In this document: piece after piece, positions 1-6,138 of the stretch
How positions within the stretch are numbered: position 1 is the first letter of the stretch
Layout: every line of letters starts with the position of its first letter
DNA from: Acholeplasmataceae bacterium
GTDB taxonomy: Bacteria > Bacillota_I > Bacilli_A > ML615J-28 > CAG-698
Direction of reading: 5' to 3'
DNA length: 6,161 nt
NCBI GenBank assembly: GCA_012840905.1
Contig: DUVT01000059.1
Span: 1-6,161, forward strand
Notes under the pieces: generated by a model
The model's input: the letters and a program-made list of their open reading frames with translations, nothing else
Databases searched by the model: none
Told to the model about the DNA's origin: nothing
Translations under genes and position numbers: made by a program

Positions 1-14
1 TATGGCATACAGGG

Positions 15-1871
15 TTATCTAATATCTAGTGAATCATAAACAATATAACTATTGTCTTCTGAAAGTTTATAACATACAATTTCGTAATTACTTAAGCCAT
101 AGATTGTTTTTGAATCAACACTTACAATTTTATTGATGTAATAATCGGTATCGAATTCTTCGGTTATTACTTCTTTTGTAGTTTTGTTAATTCTGATTAA
201 TGTATAAGTGCCGTTAGTATTATGATTATTATTAACAGAAAATCCTAAGTAATAGTTTTGCATATCGGAGTTAACGTATAATGCATTTGGATTTTCTATT
301 CCCTCTAATACCATATAATCAGCATCATCTAGAAGGCTAGAGTAATTTAGGTCAATAGCTAAGTTTTTAAGTTCAAGCGGATTGCCGAATCTTAAATCAA
401 AGAACCTAAGTTCAAACTCACCGGTAGCAGTTTTTCTAGTTCTTAAACTAAAACCAAAGGATTCATCGAATTTATGAACGTTTGAATAAACTGTTCGATT
501 ACGATGAACTGTGAAAGGTTTAATGTTTGATGGATCTTCAAAACTTAAGACTGTAACTTTTGTATCAATCCCTCTACTTTCTACAACAACTTGTTCTGGT
601 GAGAAAGTTGATGATAAAACCGAGATTGCTCCATCTTCTCGTGAATCTTCACTTATTTCATAACTGCTTGTAACTTCTAAAATATACCTGCCATCAACAT
701 TAACTGATTGTAAGTTTACAACATTGATTACTTGTTCAACTTCGATAGCTTTTTTGAAGAATAAGAAGCTTCTTTTTATATTGTAATGAGTTACTTCTAA
801 GACAATACGGAAGTTGTTACCATGAGCATAAACGCTGTTACTATTTTGCGCACTACCTTTTAGAGTGTAAGAACCATGGTAGACAAAACCTTCTGATGAA
901 ACATTTCTAAATTTAAGAATTGTAGTATATTCACCATAATCTAGATTTTTCTTATAGTTCATATGGTTATTTATTAAGTATAAGTCATCATCATTAAAGT
1001 AAGCTACATCCCATTTATTAAATGAGAGGAAGATTGTCTCAAATGATTCGTTTGAATTTAGATTGATTGTTGTAAGGATTGTGTAGGATTCACCCATTAC
1101 ATTATCTAAATAACCGATATCTGTAGGTTCTTTCTTTTTCCATTGTTCATTAGCTTTAATAAATGGAAGGACTGTGTTGTTTAAAATTGAAACCATATAA
1201 AGTTTGCTTCTATGAACATATGATGAAATGTATGTTGCAGCAATTGTATATGTGTATACTACATTCATACTTTCTACATCATATTTAATTAGATGAGTAA
1301 ATTGTTTATTGTTATAAATTACAATTAATTCATTATTAACTAAATATAATGTTTTTACATTTGTCTTGTCATCAAACTTCAAATCTTCTTTATAGATGGT
1401 TGTTAAATCACCACTTGTATTATAAACTACAATACCATCGTTATTTAAATAATAAATACGATTTTTGTCTTGGATAGCAACTTGATTGTTTGCTTCATAA
1501 ATTCTGTTAATTTTGATATCTTCCATCGTGTAGTTTTCATATAATTGTTGCGACAGATTTATATATTGTTCTTTTTGTTTATTAAACTTCTCTAAGGTGT
1601 TAGTAATTTCTGCTTGGCTTGTGAAGTAGTTTAATTGTACAGGGCCACTAATTTCATTTGTAGTTGGTGGCATTGAAATTGCTGTAAATATGAATAAAAA
1701 CATAAACATCAATGATAAAAAGCCTGCAGCAAATCTTAACCTTGAAATCGGTCTTTGTTGATTAACAATTCTTGGTTTAATCTCAGGAAGATTGGCTTTA
1801 ATTTTATCTAACACATCAGGGATGTTATACTCTTCAGTTTTGAGGATTTTCTTGAAATCTCTGAATTTCAT
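15..1871 (-). CDS. Membrane-anchored beta-propeller protein, putative anti-sigma factor of the adjacent ECF sigma
   Basis: This 618-residue protein probably binds and restrains the ECF sigma factor encoded just upstream while sensing something outside the cell. Residues 1-45 are basic and presumably cytoplasmic, with a helical-looking stretch around IPDVLDKIKANL (17-28). Residues 46-66 form one hydrophobic transmembrane helix preceded by Arg residues, giving an N-in topology. Residues 67-618 would be outside. They show repeated beta-strand-rich blocks resembling the secreted beta-propeller family PF09826: SSYVHRSKLYMVS (216-228), GSAQNSNSVYAHGNNFRIVL (339-358) and RFFDLRFGNPLEL (489-501). The start is supported by AAAGGAGG at 1882-1889 (minus strand, inside the sigma gene) and by the ATGA overlap with the sigma stop. 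There is no HxxxCxxC zinc anti-sigma motif and only one Cys (600), so the anti-sigma function is inferred from gene order, the 4-bp overlap and topology. The propeller family is recognised from memory, without a search. Confidence 0.72.
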   Translation of the reverse strand: MKFRDFKKILKTEEYNIPDVLDKIKANLPEIKPRIVNQQRPISRLRFAAGFLSLMFMFLFIFTAISMPPTTNEISGPVQLNYFTSQAEITNTLEKFNKQKEQYINLSQQLYENYTMEDIKINRIYEANNQVAIQDKNRIYYLNNDGIVVYNTSGDLTTIYKEDLKFDDKTNVKTLYLVNNELIVIYNNKQFTHLIKYDVESMNVVYTYTIAATYISSYVHRSKLYMVSILNNTVLPFIKANEQWKKKEPTDIGYLDNVMGESYTILTTINLNSNESFETIFLSFNKWDVAYFNDDDLYLINNHMNYKKNLDYGEYTTILKFRNVSSEGFVYHGSYTLKGSAQNSNSVYAHGNNFRIVLEVTHYNIKRSFLFFKKAIEVEQVINVVNLQSVNVDGRYILEVTSSYEISEDSREDGAISVLSSTFSPEQVVVESRGIDTKVTVLSFEDPSNIKPFTVHRNRTVYSNVHKFDESFGFSLRTRKTATGEFELRFFDLRFGNPLELKNLAIDLNYSSLLDDADYMVLEGIENPNALYVNSDMQNYYLGFSVNNNHNTNGTYTLIRINKTTKEVITEEFDTDYYINKIVSVDSKTIYGLSNYEIVCYKLSEDNSYIVYDSLDIR

Positions 1872-2377
1872 TCTTGGATTTCCTCCTTTATCTTTTTAAT
1901 AGCGTTTTGGTAATTCCAGTAGATTGTACCTAGTGGAATATCCATAACATCTGCTATTTCTTTAAATTTCAAATCTAATATAACTCGATAAATTATTATA
2001 TCTTTTTCTATTTCAGTTAAATTGCGCGTAGCAAAATCAAGAAAGTAACTTTCCGAGGTACTGCCATATATATCAGGCCTCTCAGCAGCATCAATTATTT
2101 CTTCTCGATTTTTGCGTTTAATATAGTTAAGGGCGTTGTTTCTCGCAATTCTTGATATCCATGCTTTAAAATTAGTTCCGATCTTATAATAATTTAAGGC
2201 ATTGATTGCCTTCATATAAGTGTCTTGCATCAAATCTTCAATTGTATCTTGATTTTTGATGATAGTATATATTGATAAATAGACACTCTTTTTGGTCTCG
2301 TGATAAATAAGATCAAAACTAGATTCATCACCATCCAAAAAATCAATAATACACTTGTCTAATTCTTTATTTGTCAT
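1868..2377 (-). CDS. ECF-type RNA polymerase sigma factor (sigma-70 family)
   Basis: This 169-residue protein has the two-domain build of an extracytoplasmic-function sigma factor, which directs RNA polymerase to a small regulon. Region 2 spans about residues 20-90: FDLIYHETKKSVY, then DTIEDLMQDTYMKA (44-57), which matches the core-binding DAEDLxQDxF motif, then FKAWISRIARNNALNYIKR (70-88), the promoter-melting part. Region 4 spans about 116-167, with LTEIEKDIIIYRVILDLKFKEIA and a helix-turn-helix whose recognition helix follows IPLGTIYWNYQNAIKKIK (147-164). Most relatives have GTVKSRL there; the aromatic YWNY is less usual and may reflect a distinct -35 specificity. Sigma-1.1 and region 3 are absent, as expected. 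The stop overlaps the start of the membrane propeller gene (ATGA), implying translational coupling. The SGNH hydrolase gene ends 34 bp upstream with no terminator between, so it may share a transcript. The start is supported by GAGGGGG 5 to 7 nt before ATG. Confidence 0.93.
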   Translation of the reverse strand: MTNKELDKCIIDFLDGDESSFDLIYHETKKSVYLSIYTIIKNQDTIEDLMQDTYMKAINALNYYKIGTNFKAWISRIARNNALNYIKRKNREEIIDAAERPDIYGSTSESYFLDFATRNLTEIEKDIIIYRVILDLKFKEIADVMDIPLGTIYWNYQNAIKKIKEEIQE

Positions 2378-2388
2378 GCCGCCCCCTC

Positions 2389-2401
2389 GTTATATATAAC
2401 A
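2389..2401 (-). promoter_or_regulatory. Palindrome and possible extended -10 element before the ECF sigma gene
   Basis: GTTATATATAAC (2389-2400) is a perfect 12-bp palindrome in the 34-bp gap between the hydrolase stop and the sigma start. Read on the minus strand with one more upstream base, it contains TGTTATATA, close to an extended -10 element (TGNTATAAT). There is no recognisable -35 box, and no clear ECF-type promoter (AAC at -35 with CGT at -10) that would show autoregulation. It could be a weak internal promoter, an operator half-site or chance in AT-rich DNA. Confidence 0.3.
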
Positions 2402-2411
2402 ATTTATGACG

Positions 2412-3434
2412 TTATTTTTTTGAAATTTGTTTAGCTAATCGTTTAGCTAAATGATAACATCCAAGATCTGTTAAATGGATTAAATCAACAGTCTCTTCAT
2501 AGTCTAAGTCTTTAAGAATTTCTTCTCCGTCAATAAAGGTTATATTCTTTGGATACTTGTTACAAACTTCTTCTTGGAAGAGTTTGTGTTTAAGGTGTTT
2601 TGCTTTCAAGTTAGGTTTAAATAATGTGTGAGAATATGGAAAATGTGAGATTAGATAAATTTTAAGTTTAGGGTTTTTATCTAATATAGTTTTAATAAAA
2701 TCTTCTAATCTATCTTGTAGTGTTGATGCCACTTCACCAGCATTAGCTTCAACTTCCATAACTAAAACCTTTAAGTCTTCTACATCGCTAATTAGGTTTG
2801 CAATTTCAGGATGTAATAATGCATTACCTGAAAAACCTAAATTAAAAACTTCATACTCTGGTAAGAGTCTACCAAGAATTGCAGGATAACTCATGCCAGG
2901 TCTAGTAACACAACCACCTTGAGCGATGGATGTTCCGTAAACAACTAATTTTGGTTGTTTCTTTTTTCTTTCCTCTTGTCTTATTTTTGCGCCTTTGTCT
3001 AAGATTAATTCTAATTCAATTAACTCCATGTAGATTGGGAAATAAAGTCTGTATTCTTTATATACTTTTGGAATACCTTTAAAATACTCATATGTAAATT
3101 CAGCTTCATCAAGTTTTGTTGTTCCCATGAAAACATACTTGTCATCAACTTTTACATATAAATCAAGTCCGATTGTTCCAGTTGCCGTCATATGCGGCAT
3201 ATAAGACTTATCTCTCAATGTTACATTAACACCAACACTTGAAGAATTTGTAGTGAAGTCTAAATAAGCTCCTGCTGGAAACTTTGTTAGTCTAGTTAAG
3301 CCTTCATCATATTTTTGTGTTACTGGTAAGCGATAAAAATTATTATTTTCATAATAGTATAACAATCCATTCACATGGAAATTTTCAGGCGTAATTTTGT
3401 AATAAGATCTAGTACTTAATTTTTTCGTCTTCAT
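2412..3434 (-). CDS. SGNH/GDSL-type esterase with N-terminal GxDLY domain, no signal peptide
   Basis: This 340-residue protein is probably an acyl- or acetyl-esterase; the substrate is unknown. The N-terminal part (about 15-150) resembles the jelly-roll-like domain PF14607: HVNGLLYY, FYRLP (33-37), MPHMTATG and the signature GLDLY (89-93). A basic linker (152-162) leads to the SGNH domain (PF14606-like). Block I is VVYGTSIAQGG with nucleophile Ser169. Block II is NLGFSGNA (198-205). Block III is MEVEANAG, with Asn231 the likely oxyanion residue. Block V is DLIHLTDLG, with Asp317 and His320 completing the triad. The catalytic set therefore looks intact. No signal peptide or membrane helix is visible, so the enzyme should be cytoplasmic, whereas many GxDLY relatives are exported. 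The start follows GGTGAT closely (plus-strand 3437-3442), which matches the extended anti-Shine-Dalgarno sequence. It is the first of three co-directional genes, followed by the ECF sigma factor. Confidence 0.88.
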   Translation of the reverse strand: MKTKKLSTRSYYKITPENFHVNGLLYYYENNNFYRLPVTQKYDEGLTRLTKFPAGAYLDFTTNSSSVGVNVTLRDKSYMPHMTATGTIGLDLYVKVDDKYVFMGTTKLDEAEFTYEYFKGIPKVYKEYRLYFPIYMELIELELILDKGAKIRQEERKKKQPKLVVYGTSIAQGGCVTRPGMSYPAILGRLLPEYEVFNLGFSGNALLHPEIANLISDVEDLKVLVMEVEANAGEVASTLQDRLEDFIKTILDKNPKLKIYLISHFPYSHTLFKPNLKAKHLKHKLFQEEVCNKYPKNITFIDGEEILKDLDYEETVDLIHLTDLGCYHLAKRLAKQISKK

Positions 3435-3459
3435 TTAATCACCATAACCCATTATATCA
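3435..3459 (-). promoter_or_regulatory. Extended -10 promoter and ribosome binding site of the SGNH hydrolase gene
   Basis: On the minus strand TGATATAAT (plus-strand 3451-3459) is a perfect TGN-TATAAT extended -10 element. No good -35 hexamer lies 16-18 bp upstream, only a T-rich tract, as is common for extended -10 promoters. Predicted transcription start is near 3444, leaving a leader of about ten bases that carries GGTGAT (3437-3442) just before the ATG. The promoter could drive the whole SGNH hydrolase, sigma factor and propeller set. Confidence 0.6.
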
Positions 3460-3497
3460 AAAAATGAAAAAAAATTAAATAAAATAGTATAAATTGC

Positions 3498-3526
3498 TTG
3501 CATTTAATTTTATTTTGTTATATAAT
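3498..3526 (+). promoter_or_regulatory. Sigma-A-type promoter of the small RNA candidate
   Basis: The -35 box TTGCAT (3498-3503) and the -10 box TATAAT (3521-3526) are separated by exactly 17 bp, the preferred spacing. An A/T-rich stretch upstream could act as an UP element. The expected start, about seven bases past the -10, is near 3533, exactly where the first hairpin begins. It is the only promoter in the window with both a good -35 and a perfect -10. Confidence 0.72.
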
Positions 3527-3532
3527 AATAAT

Positions 3533-3636
3533 GCGCCGAGAGGCGTACTTATCCCCTACATATAGCAGTGAATAATTTAATATTATTCACAACATCCCCT
3601 TCCTAAAACCGGGCCCTTACGGGTCCGGTTTTTCTT
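3533..3636 (+). ncRNA. Candidate small regulatory RNA with three hairpins and two ATCCCCT motifs
   Basis: A transcript of about 104 nt is predicted between a strong promoter and a strong terminator, with no plausible protein gene. Hairpin 1 (3532-3547) is a six-pair stem around GCGCC/GGCGT capped by the GNRA tetraloop GAGA. A linker follows containing ATCCCCT (3551-3557). Hairpin 2 (3568-3590) is a perfect nine-pair stem, GTGAATAAT with ATTATTCAC, and a five-base loop TTAAT. A second linker contains ATCCCCT again (3594-3600), followed by TCCT. Hairpin 3 is the terminator. Unpaired UCCCC motifs between hairpins are typical of C-rich small RNAs of Bacillota (RsaE/RoxS, FsrA type) that pair with Shine-Dalgarno sequences. 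I do not recognise it as a known riboswitch or as 6S, tmRNA or SRP RNA. An alternative is an attenuating leader for the exonuclease operon, which starts 67 bp beyond the terminator, but that operon appears to have its own promoter. Confidence 0.6.
3605..3636 (+). terminator. Strong intrinsic terminator ending the small RNA
   Basis: The left arm AAAACCGGGCCC (3605-3616) pairs with GGGTCCGGTTTT (3621-3632) across a TTAC loop, giving a 12-pair stem with a single G-U wobble. It runs into a U-rich tail, TTTTTCTT (3629-3636). It is the most GC-rich element in the window. No gene ends just upstream on the plus strand, so the terminator must belong to the short transcript starting near 3533. Confidence 0.9.
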
Positions 3637-3677
3637 AATAAATTCCTAAACAAACTATGGAAAATTATACCAAAATA

Positions 3678-3700
3678 TGTTATAATAGATTTAAAGGTGG
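3678..3700 (+). promoter_or_regulatory. Extended -10 promoter and ribosome binding site of the exonuclease operon
   Basis: TGTTATAAT (3678-3686) is a perfect TGN-TATAAT extended -10 element; the best -35 match, TGGAAA near 3658, is weak. The predicted start is near 3693, so the leader is only about ten bases and would consist of the ribosome binding site AAAGGTGG (3693-3700), three bases before the ATG. It lies downstream of the small RNA terminator, so the operon can be transcribed independently. Confidence 0.6.
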
Positions 3701-3703
3701 AAT

Positions 3704-4252
3704 ATGAGATATATCACTATTGATTTTGAAACTGCAAACCAAAATTTAGATAGTGCTTGCAGTATAGGTATGGTTATTGTTGATGATGATAAAGTAGATA
3801 TTCGAAAGTATTTAATCAACCCTAACCAACCATTTGCTTATTCAAATACTTTGATCCATGGCATAACTTATGAAGATGTAAAAGACTATCCTACTTTTAA
3901 AGAAGTATGGGAAGAAATAAAGAATGAGTTTACTAATTCGATAGTTTATGCCCACAATGCACCATTTGATATGAGTGTTTTGAAAGCTTGTATTAATCAT
4001 TATAATCTTGAACTTCCAAGTTTTAAATATGGATGCACACTTCAAATTGCAAGAAGACTTTGGAAAGATGAATTAGTTAATTTCAGGCTTAGTACAATTT
4101 CTAATTTTTTAGAATTAAAGCATAATCATCATAATGCTTTAAGTGATGCGTTAGTGTGTGTGGAAATAATAAACCGAGGAATGAGAGTAATGCAAGTTGA
4201 TGATGATCAAGCTTTATATAAACAATTAGGACTTAAACATAAAGTGTTATAA
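3704..4252 (+). CDS. DnaQ-like DEDDh 3'-5' exonuclease
   Basis: This 182-residue stand-alone exonuclease domain belongs to the DEDDh group (DNA polymerase III epsilon, ExoX, RNase T, PolC-exo). All five metal/catalytic residues are visible: Asp7 and Glu9 in TIDFETA (Exo I), Asp89 in HNAPFDMSVL (Exo II), and His143 and Asp148 in HHNALSDA (Exo III, HxAxxD). The IHGIT motif (51-55) is typical of the family. The domain fills about residues 1-160, followed by a short tail of about 20 residues with no BRCT, WYL or polymerase domain. The substrate is not readable from sequence: it could proofread or repair DNA, or trim RNA 3' ends, and the RNA-directed neighbours make the second option attractive. 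It is the first gene of a four-gene operon; the next gene starts 16 bp downstream. Confidence 0.93.
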   Translation: MRYITIDFETANQNLDSACSIGMVIVDDDKVDIRKYLINPNQPFAYSNTLIHGITYEDVKDYPTFKEVWEEIKNEFTNSIVYAHNAPFDMSVLKACINHYNLELPSFKYGCTLQIARRLWKDELVNFRLSTISNFLELKHNHHNALSDALVCVEIINRGMRVMQVDDDQALYKQLGLKHKVL

Positions 4253-4268
4253 CTTGAAAGGATAAAAA

Positions 4269-5099
4269 ATGAGTAAATTTACTGTTAATGAAGATACAGA
4301 TATTAAATCATTTTTGGAAAGTTTCTATTTAGGTAAAGCAAAAATAAATAAGTTATTAAGTTCTAATTATTATATCAATGATAAGCTAAGCAATAGTAAA
4401 AGTTTGAATAAGGGTGATATTGTTGAGTTTGATTTGGATGTCTTAGATAAGACAGTATTTCCTCCTTATGAGTATAATTTAAGAATAGTTTATGAAGATG
4501 AATATTTGGTAATTGTAGAAAAGCCAGAAAAGATGTTAACTCATCCAGATGGAAATAGGAATGATACACTTGCTAATGCAATAAGTTATTATTACAAAAA
4601 AACTAAACAAAATTGTGGTGTTAGAGTAATTCAACGTTTAGATTATGAAACTAGTGGCTTAATAATATTTCCAAAAGATCCATTAAGTCAAAGTTTTTTA
4701 AGTTACCAAATTGAAAAAAATACACTCTTAAGAGAGTATGTTGTTTTAGTAGAAGGAAAAGTAAAACAAGATACAGGTGTAATTAATGCACCAATTGGTA
4801 GAAATAAATATGAGAGAAATAAATATTTAGTTACCAAATCTGGTAAGAATGCAATTACAAGATATGAAGTTATTGAAAGAAATAATAACTATACAAAGTT
4901 AAAAGTATATTTAGAAACAGGTAGAACCCATCAAATTCGGGTTCACTTTAAGCACTTAGGACATCCAATTGTTGGTGATGAACTATATGGAAAGATTAGT
5001 GATCGACTTTATTTACATGCAAAAAGACTTGGATTTATTCATCCAAATACTAGAAAATATTTAGAAGTAGTTAGTGGTGATCTCAAGTGGAATCTATAA
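4269..5099 (+). CDS. RluA-family pseudouridine synthase with S4 domain
   Basis: This 276-residue protein would isomerise specific uridines in rRNA or tRNA to pseudouridine. The N-terminus (about 10-58) looks like an S4 RNA-binding domain: an SFLESFYLGKAKINKLLSSNYYI-like stretch and then SLNKGDIVEFDL. The catalytic domain follows. ILVVEKP-like IVEKPEKMLTHPDG lies at 82-95, the catalytic motif QRLDYETSGLIIF at 122-134 with Asp125 as nucleophile, and GRTHQIRVHFKHLGHPIVGDELY at 218-240 with the conserved Arg. The usual HRLD reads QRLD here, a tolerated variation. The length fits the RluA/RluC/RluD group, but the target uridine cannot be assigned, so no gene symbol is given. The start has GAAAGGA (4256-4262) at good spacing. 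The last 13 bases overlap the next gene. Confidence 0.92.
   Translation: MSKFTVNEDTDIKSFLESFYLGKAKINKLLSSNYYINDKLSNSKSLNKGDIVEFDLDVLDKTVFPPYEYNLRIVYEDEYLVIVEKPEKMLTHPDGNRNDTLANAISYYYKKTKQNCGVRVIQRLDYETSGLIIFPKDPLSQSFLSYQIEKNTLLREYVVLVEGKVKQDTGVINAPIGRNKYERNKYLVTKSGKNAITRYEVIERNNNYTKLKVYLETGRTHQIRVHFKHLGHPIVGDELYGKISDRLYLHAKRLGFIHPNTRKYLEVVSGDLKWNL
5076..5089 (+). promoter_or_regulatory. GGTGATC ribosome binding site deciding the GTG start of mnmM
   Basis: GGTGATC (5076-5082) is an exact match to the downstream half of the extended Shine-Dalgarno sequence GGAGGTGATC and lies four bases before GTG at 5087. It sits inside the end of the pseudouridine synthase gene. No ATG lies in frame nearby that would keep the conserved SHNVLL and DMTVGNG start of the protein, so the GTG start is favoured. 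Confidence 0.6.
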
Positions 5100-5626
5100 T
5101 TGAATTTAGTCACAATGTTTTATTAAGAAATTTAAGTCGTGATGATGTAGTGATAGATATGACTGTTGGAAATGGTAAAGATACATTATTTCTTGTAAAG
5201 CATTTTAAATTTGTTTATGGATTTGATATTCAAGAAGTTGCATGTACTAAAGCAAATGAATTATTAAAAGGTTATAGTAATTATAAAATAATTAATGATT
5301 CACATCTTTACTTTGATAGGTATGTAAAAGAGGAATTTGCTGGGGCAATTTTTAACTTGGGTTATCTTCCTGGTGGTTCAAAAGAGATACATACTGAAGT
5401 AGATGTAGTATTAGAAACGGTAAAAAAGGTATTAAAGAAAATTATAAAAGGTGGAGTTTGTGTCCTCGTATTTTATCCTGGATTTCCAAGCGGACTTGAA
5501 GAAGCAAAAGTTATTGAAAGTTATTTAAGAAACATTAATCAAAAGGAGTTTACAGTACTAAAATATGAATTTATTAATCAAATTAATAATCCACCATATG
5601 TAGTAGCTGTAAAAGTAAGAATATGA
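5087..5626 (+). CDS. mnmM: tRNA 5-aminomethyl-2-thiouridine methyltransferase MnmM (YtqB)
   Basis: MnmM is the SAM-dependent enzyme that finishes the mnm5s2U modification at wobble position 34 of certain tRNAs in Gram-positive bacteria; older annotations call it a putative rRNA methylase (YtqB, PF06962). The 179 residues match the family in length. SAM-binding motif I is VVIDMTVGNGKDT (21-33), the acidic end of strand 2 is GFDIQ (45-49), and the family signatures are FNLGYLPGG (89-97), YPGFPSGLEE (130-139) and INQINNPPYVVAVKV (163-177). The usual HPGHP-type motif is YPGFP here. The gene starts with GTG inside the pseudouridine synthase gene (13-bp overlap) and its TGA stop overlaps the next start in ATGA, so translation is probably coupled along the operon. 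Recognition is by motif memory; the family assignment is firm, the exact reaction follows from the family. Confidence 0.9.
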   Translation: MESIIEFSHNVLLRNLSRDDVVIDMTVGNGKDTLFLVKHFKFVYGFDIQEVACTKANELLKGYSNYKIINDSHLYFDRYVKEEFAGAIFNLGYLPGGSKEIHTEVDVVLETVKKVLKKIIKGGVCVLVFYPGFPSGLEEAKVIESYLRNINQKEFTVLKYEFINQINNPPYVVAVKVRI

Positions 5627-6138
5627 GAACGTTTATTGGAATAAGATTAGATGACTGCATTAATGAAATAAATAGTCTAATGGATCGGTTTAGAGGCCAG
5701 GATAGCAAAGCCAATTATACAAAATTAAACAACATCCATCTAACTTTAGAGTTTTTAGGCGAGATTGATGCTGAAGAATTAAGAATAATAGAAGATATTT
5801 TTTCTACGTTAGACTTTACAGAGTTTAGTATTGAGCTTTTTGAAGTTACTAACTTAAGAGATTTAATAATTATAAAAGTGAAAGAAAATAAACATCTTAA
5901 TTCCTTACATTATAAGTTAAAGCAAAAATTAAAGGAAAATGGATTTAAACTTCAAAATAGAAAATTCTTTCCTCATATAACTCTTGCAAGAAAAAGTAAT
6001 CTTAAAATTGATGAGGTAATATCCCTAAAATCTAAGGTTAATAAGATATATTTATTTCATTCAAAACGCACTAGTGGTGGACTTCATTATATCCCATTAT
6101 TAGAAAGAAAATTAGCGAAAAATATATCTAATAAATAA
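5623..6138 (+). CDS. thpR: RNA 2',3'-cyclic phosphodiesterase ThpR (2H phosphoesterase, LigT family)
   Basis: ThpR-type enzymes open 2',3'-cyclic phosphates at RNA ends to 2'-phosphates and can join tRNA halves through 2'-5' bonds in vitro. The 171-residue protein has the typical opening RTFIGIRLDD and both HxT catalytic motifs of the 2H superfamily: IHLTLEFLG (38-46, His39 and Thr41) and FFPHITLARK (115-124 region, His118 and Thr120). It ends with SKRTSGGLHYIPL, a common C-terminal pattern of the family. Its ATG overlaps the mnmM stop (ATGA). The upstream sequence has only a weak ribosome binding site, so translation probably depends on coupling. It is the last gene I can see in the operon; no terminator is visible in the 23 bases that remain. 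Confidence 0.9.
   Translation: MRTFIGIRLDDCINEINSLMDRFRGQDSKANYTKLNNIHLTLEFLGEIDAEELRIIEDIFSTLDFTEFSIELFEVTNLRDLIIIKVKENKHLNSLHYKLKQKLKENGFKLQNRKFFPHITLARKSNLKIDEVISLKSKVNKIYLFHSKRTSGGLHYIPLLERKLAKNISNK

Noticed and set aside
2431..2450. Two TTAGCTAA palindromes 12 bases apart near the end of the hydrolase gene, as an operator
   Set aside because: They are explained by the repeated coding of Leu-Ala-Lys in LAKRLAK at the C-terminus, so no regulatory role is needed.
3531..3575. Possible 14-codon leader peptide starting at ATG 3531 within the small RNA
   Set aside because: It has no ribosome binding site, its start is at or before the predicted transcription start, its codons show no regulatory run, and its stop falls inside the hairpin 2 stem.
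3533..3636. Riboswitch controlling the exonuclease operon
   Set aside because: I see no known aptamer consensus, there is no obvious antiterminator alternative to the terminator stem, and a separate extended -10 promoter lies downstream. Attenuation is not excluded but is less likely.
3842..4045. Minus-strand reading frame of 67 codons
   Set aside because: It lies wholly inside the exonuclease gene on the other strand, its translation resembles no family I know, and the sense frame has all catalytic motifs.
4375..4569. Minus-strand reading frame of 64 codons
   Set aside because: It is antisense to the pseudouridine synthase gene, with no ribosome binding site or recognisable motif.
1868..5626. 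Mycoplasma code with TGA as Trp
   Set aside because: TGA ends the sigma and mnmM genes exactly at ATGA overlaps with the next start, and Trp residues are encoded by TGG.
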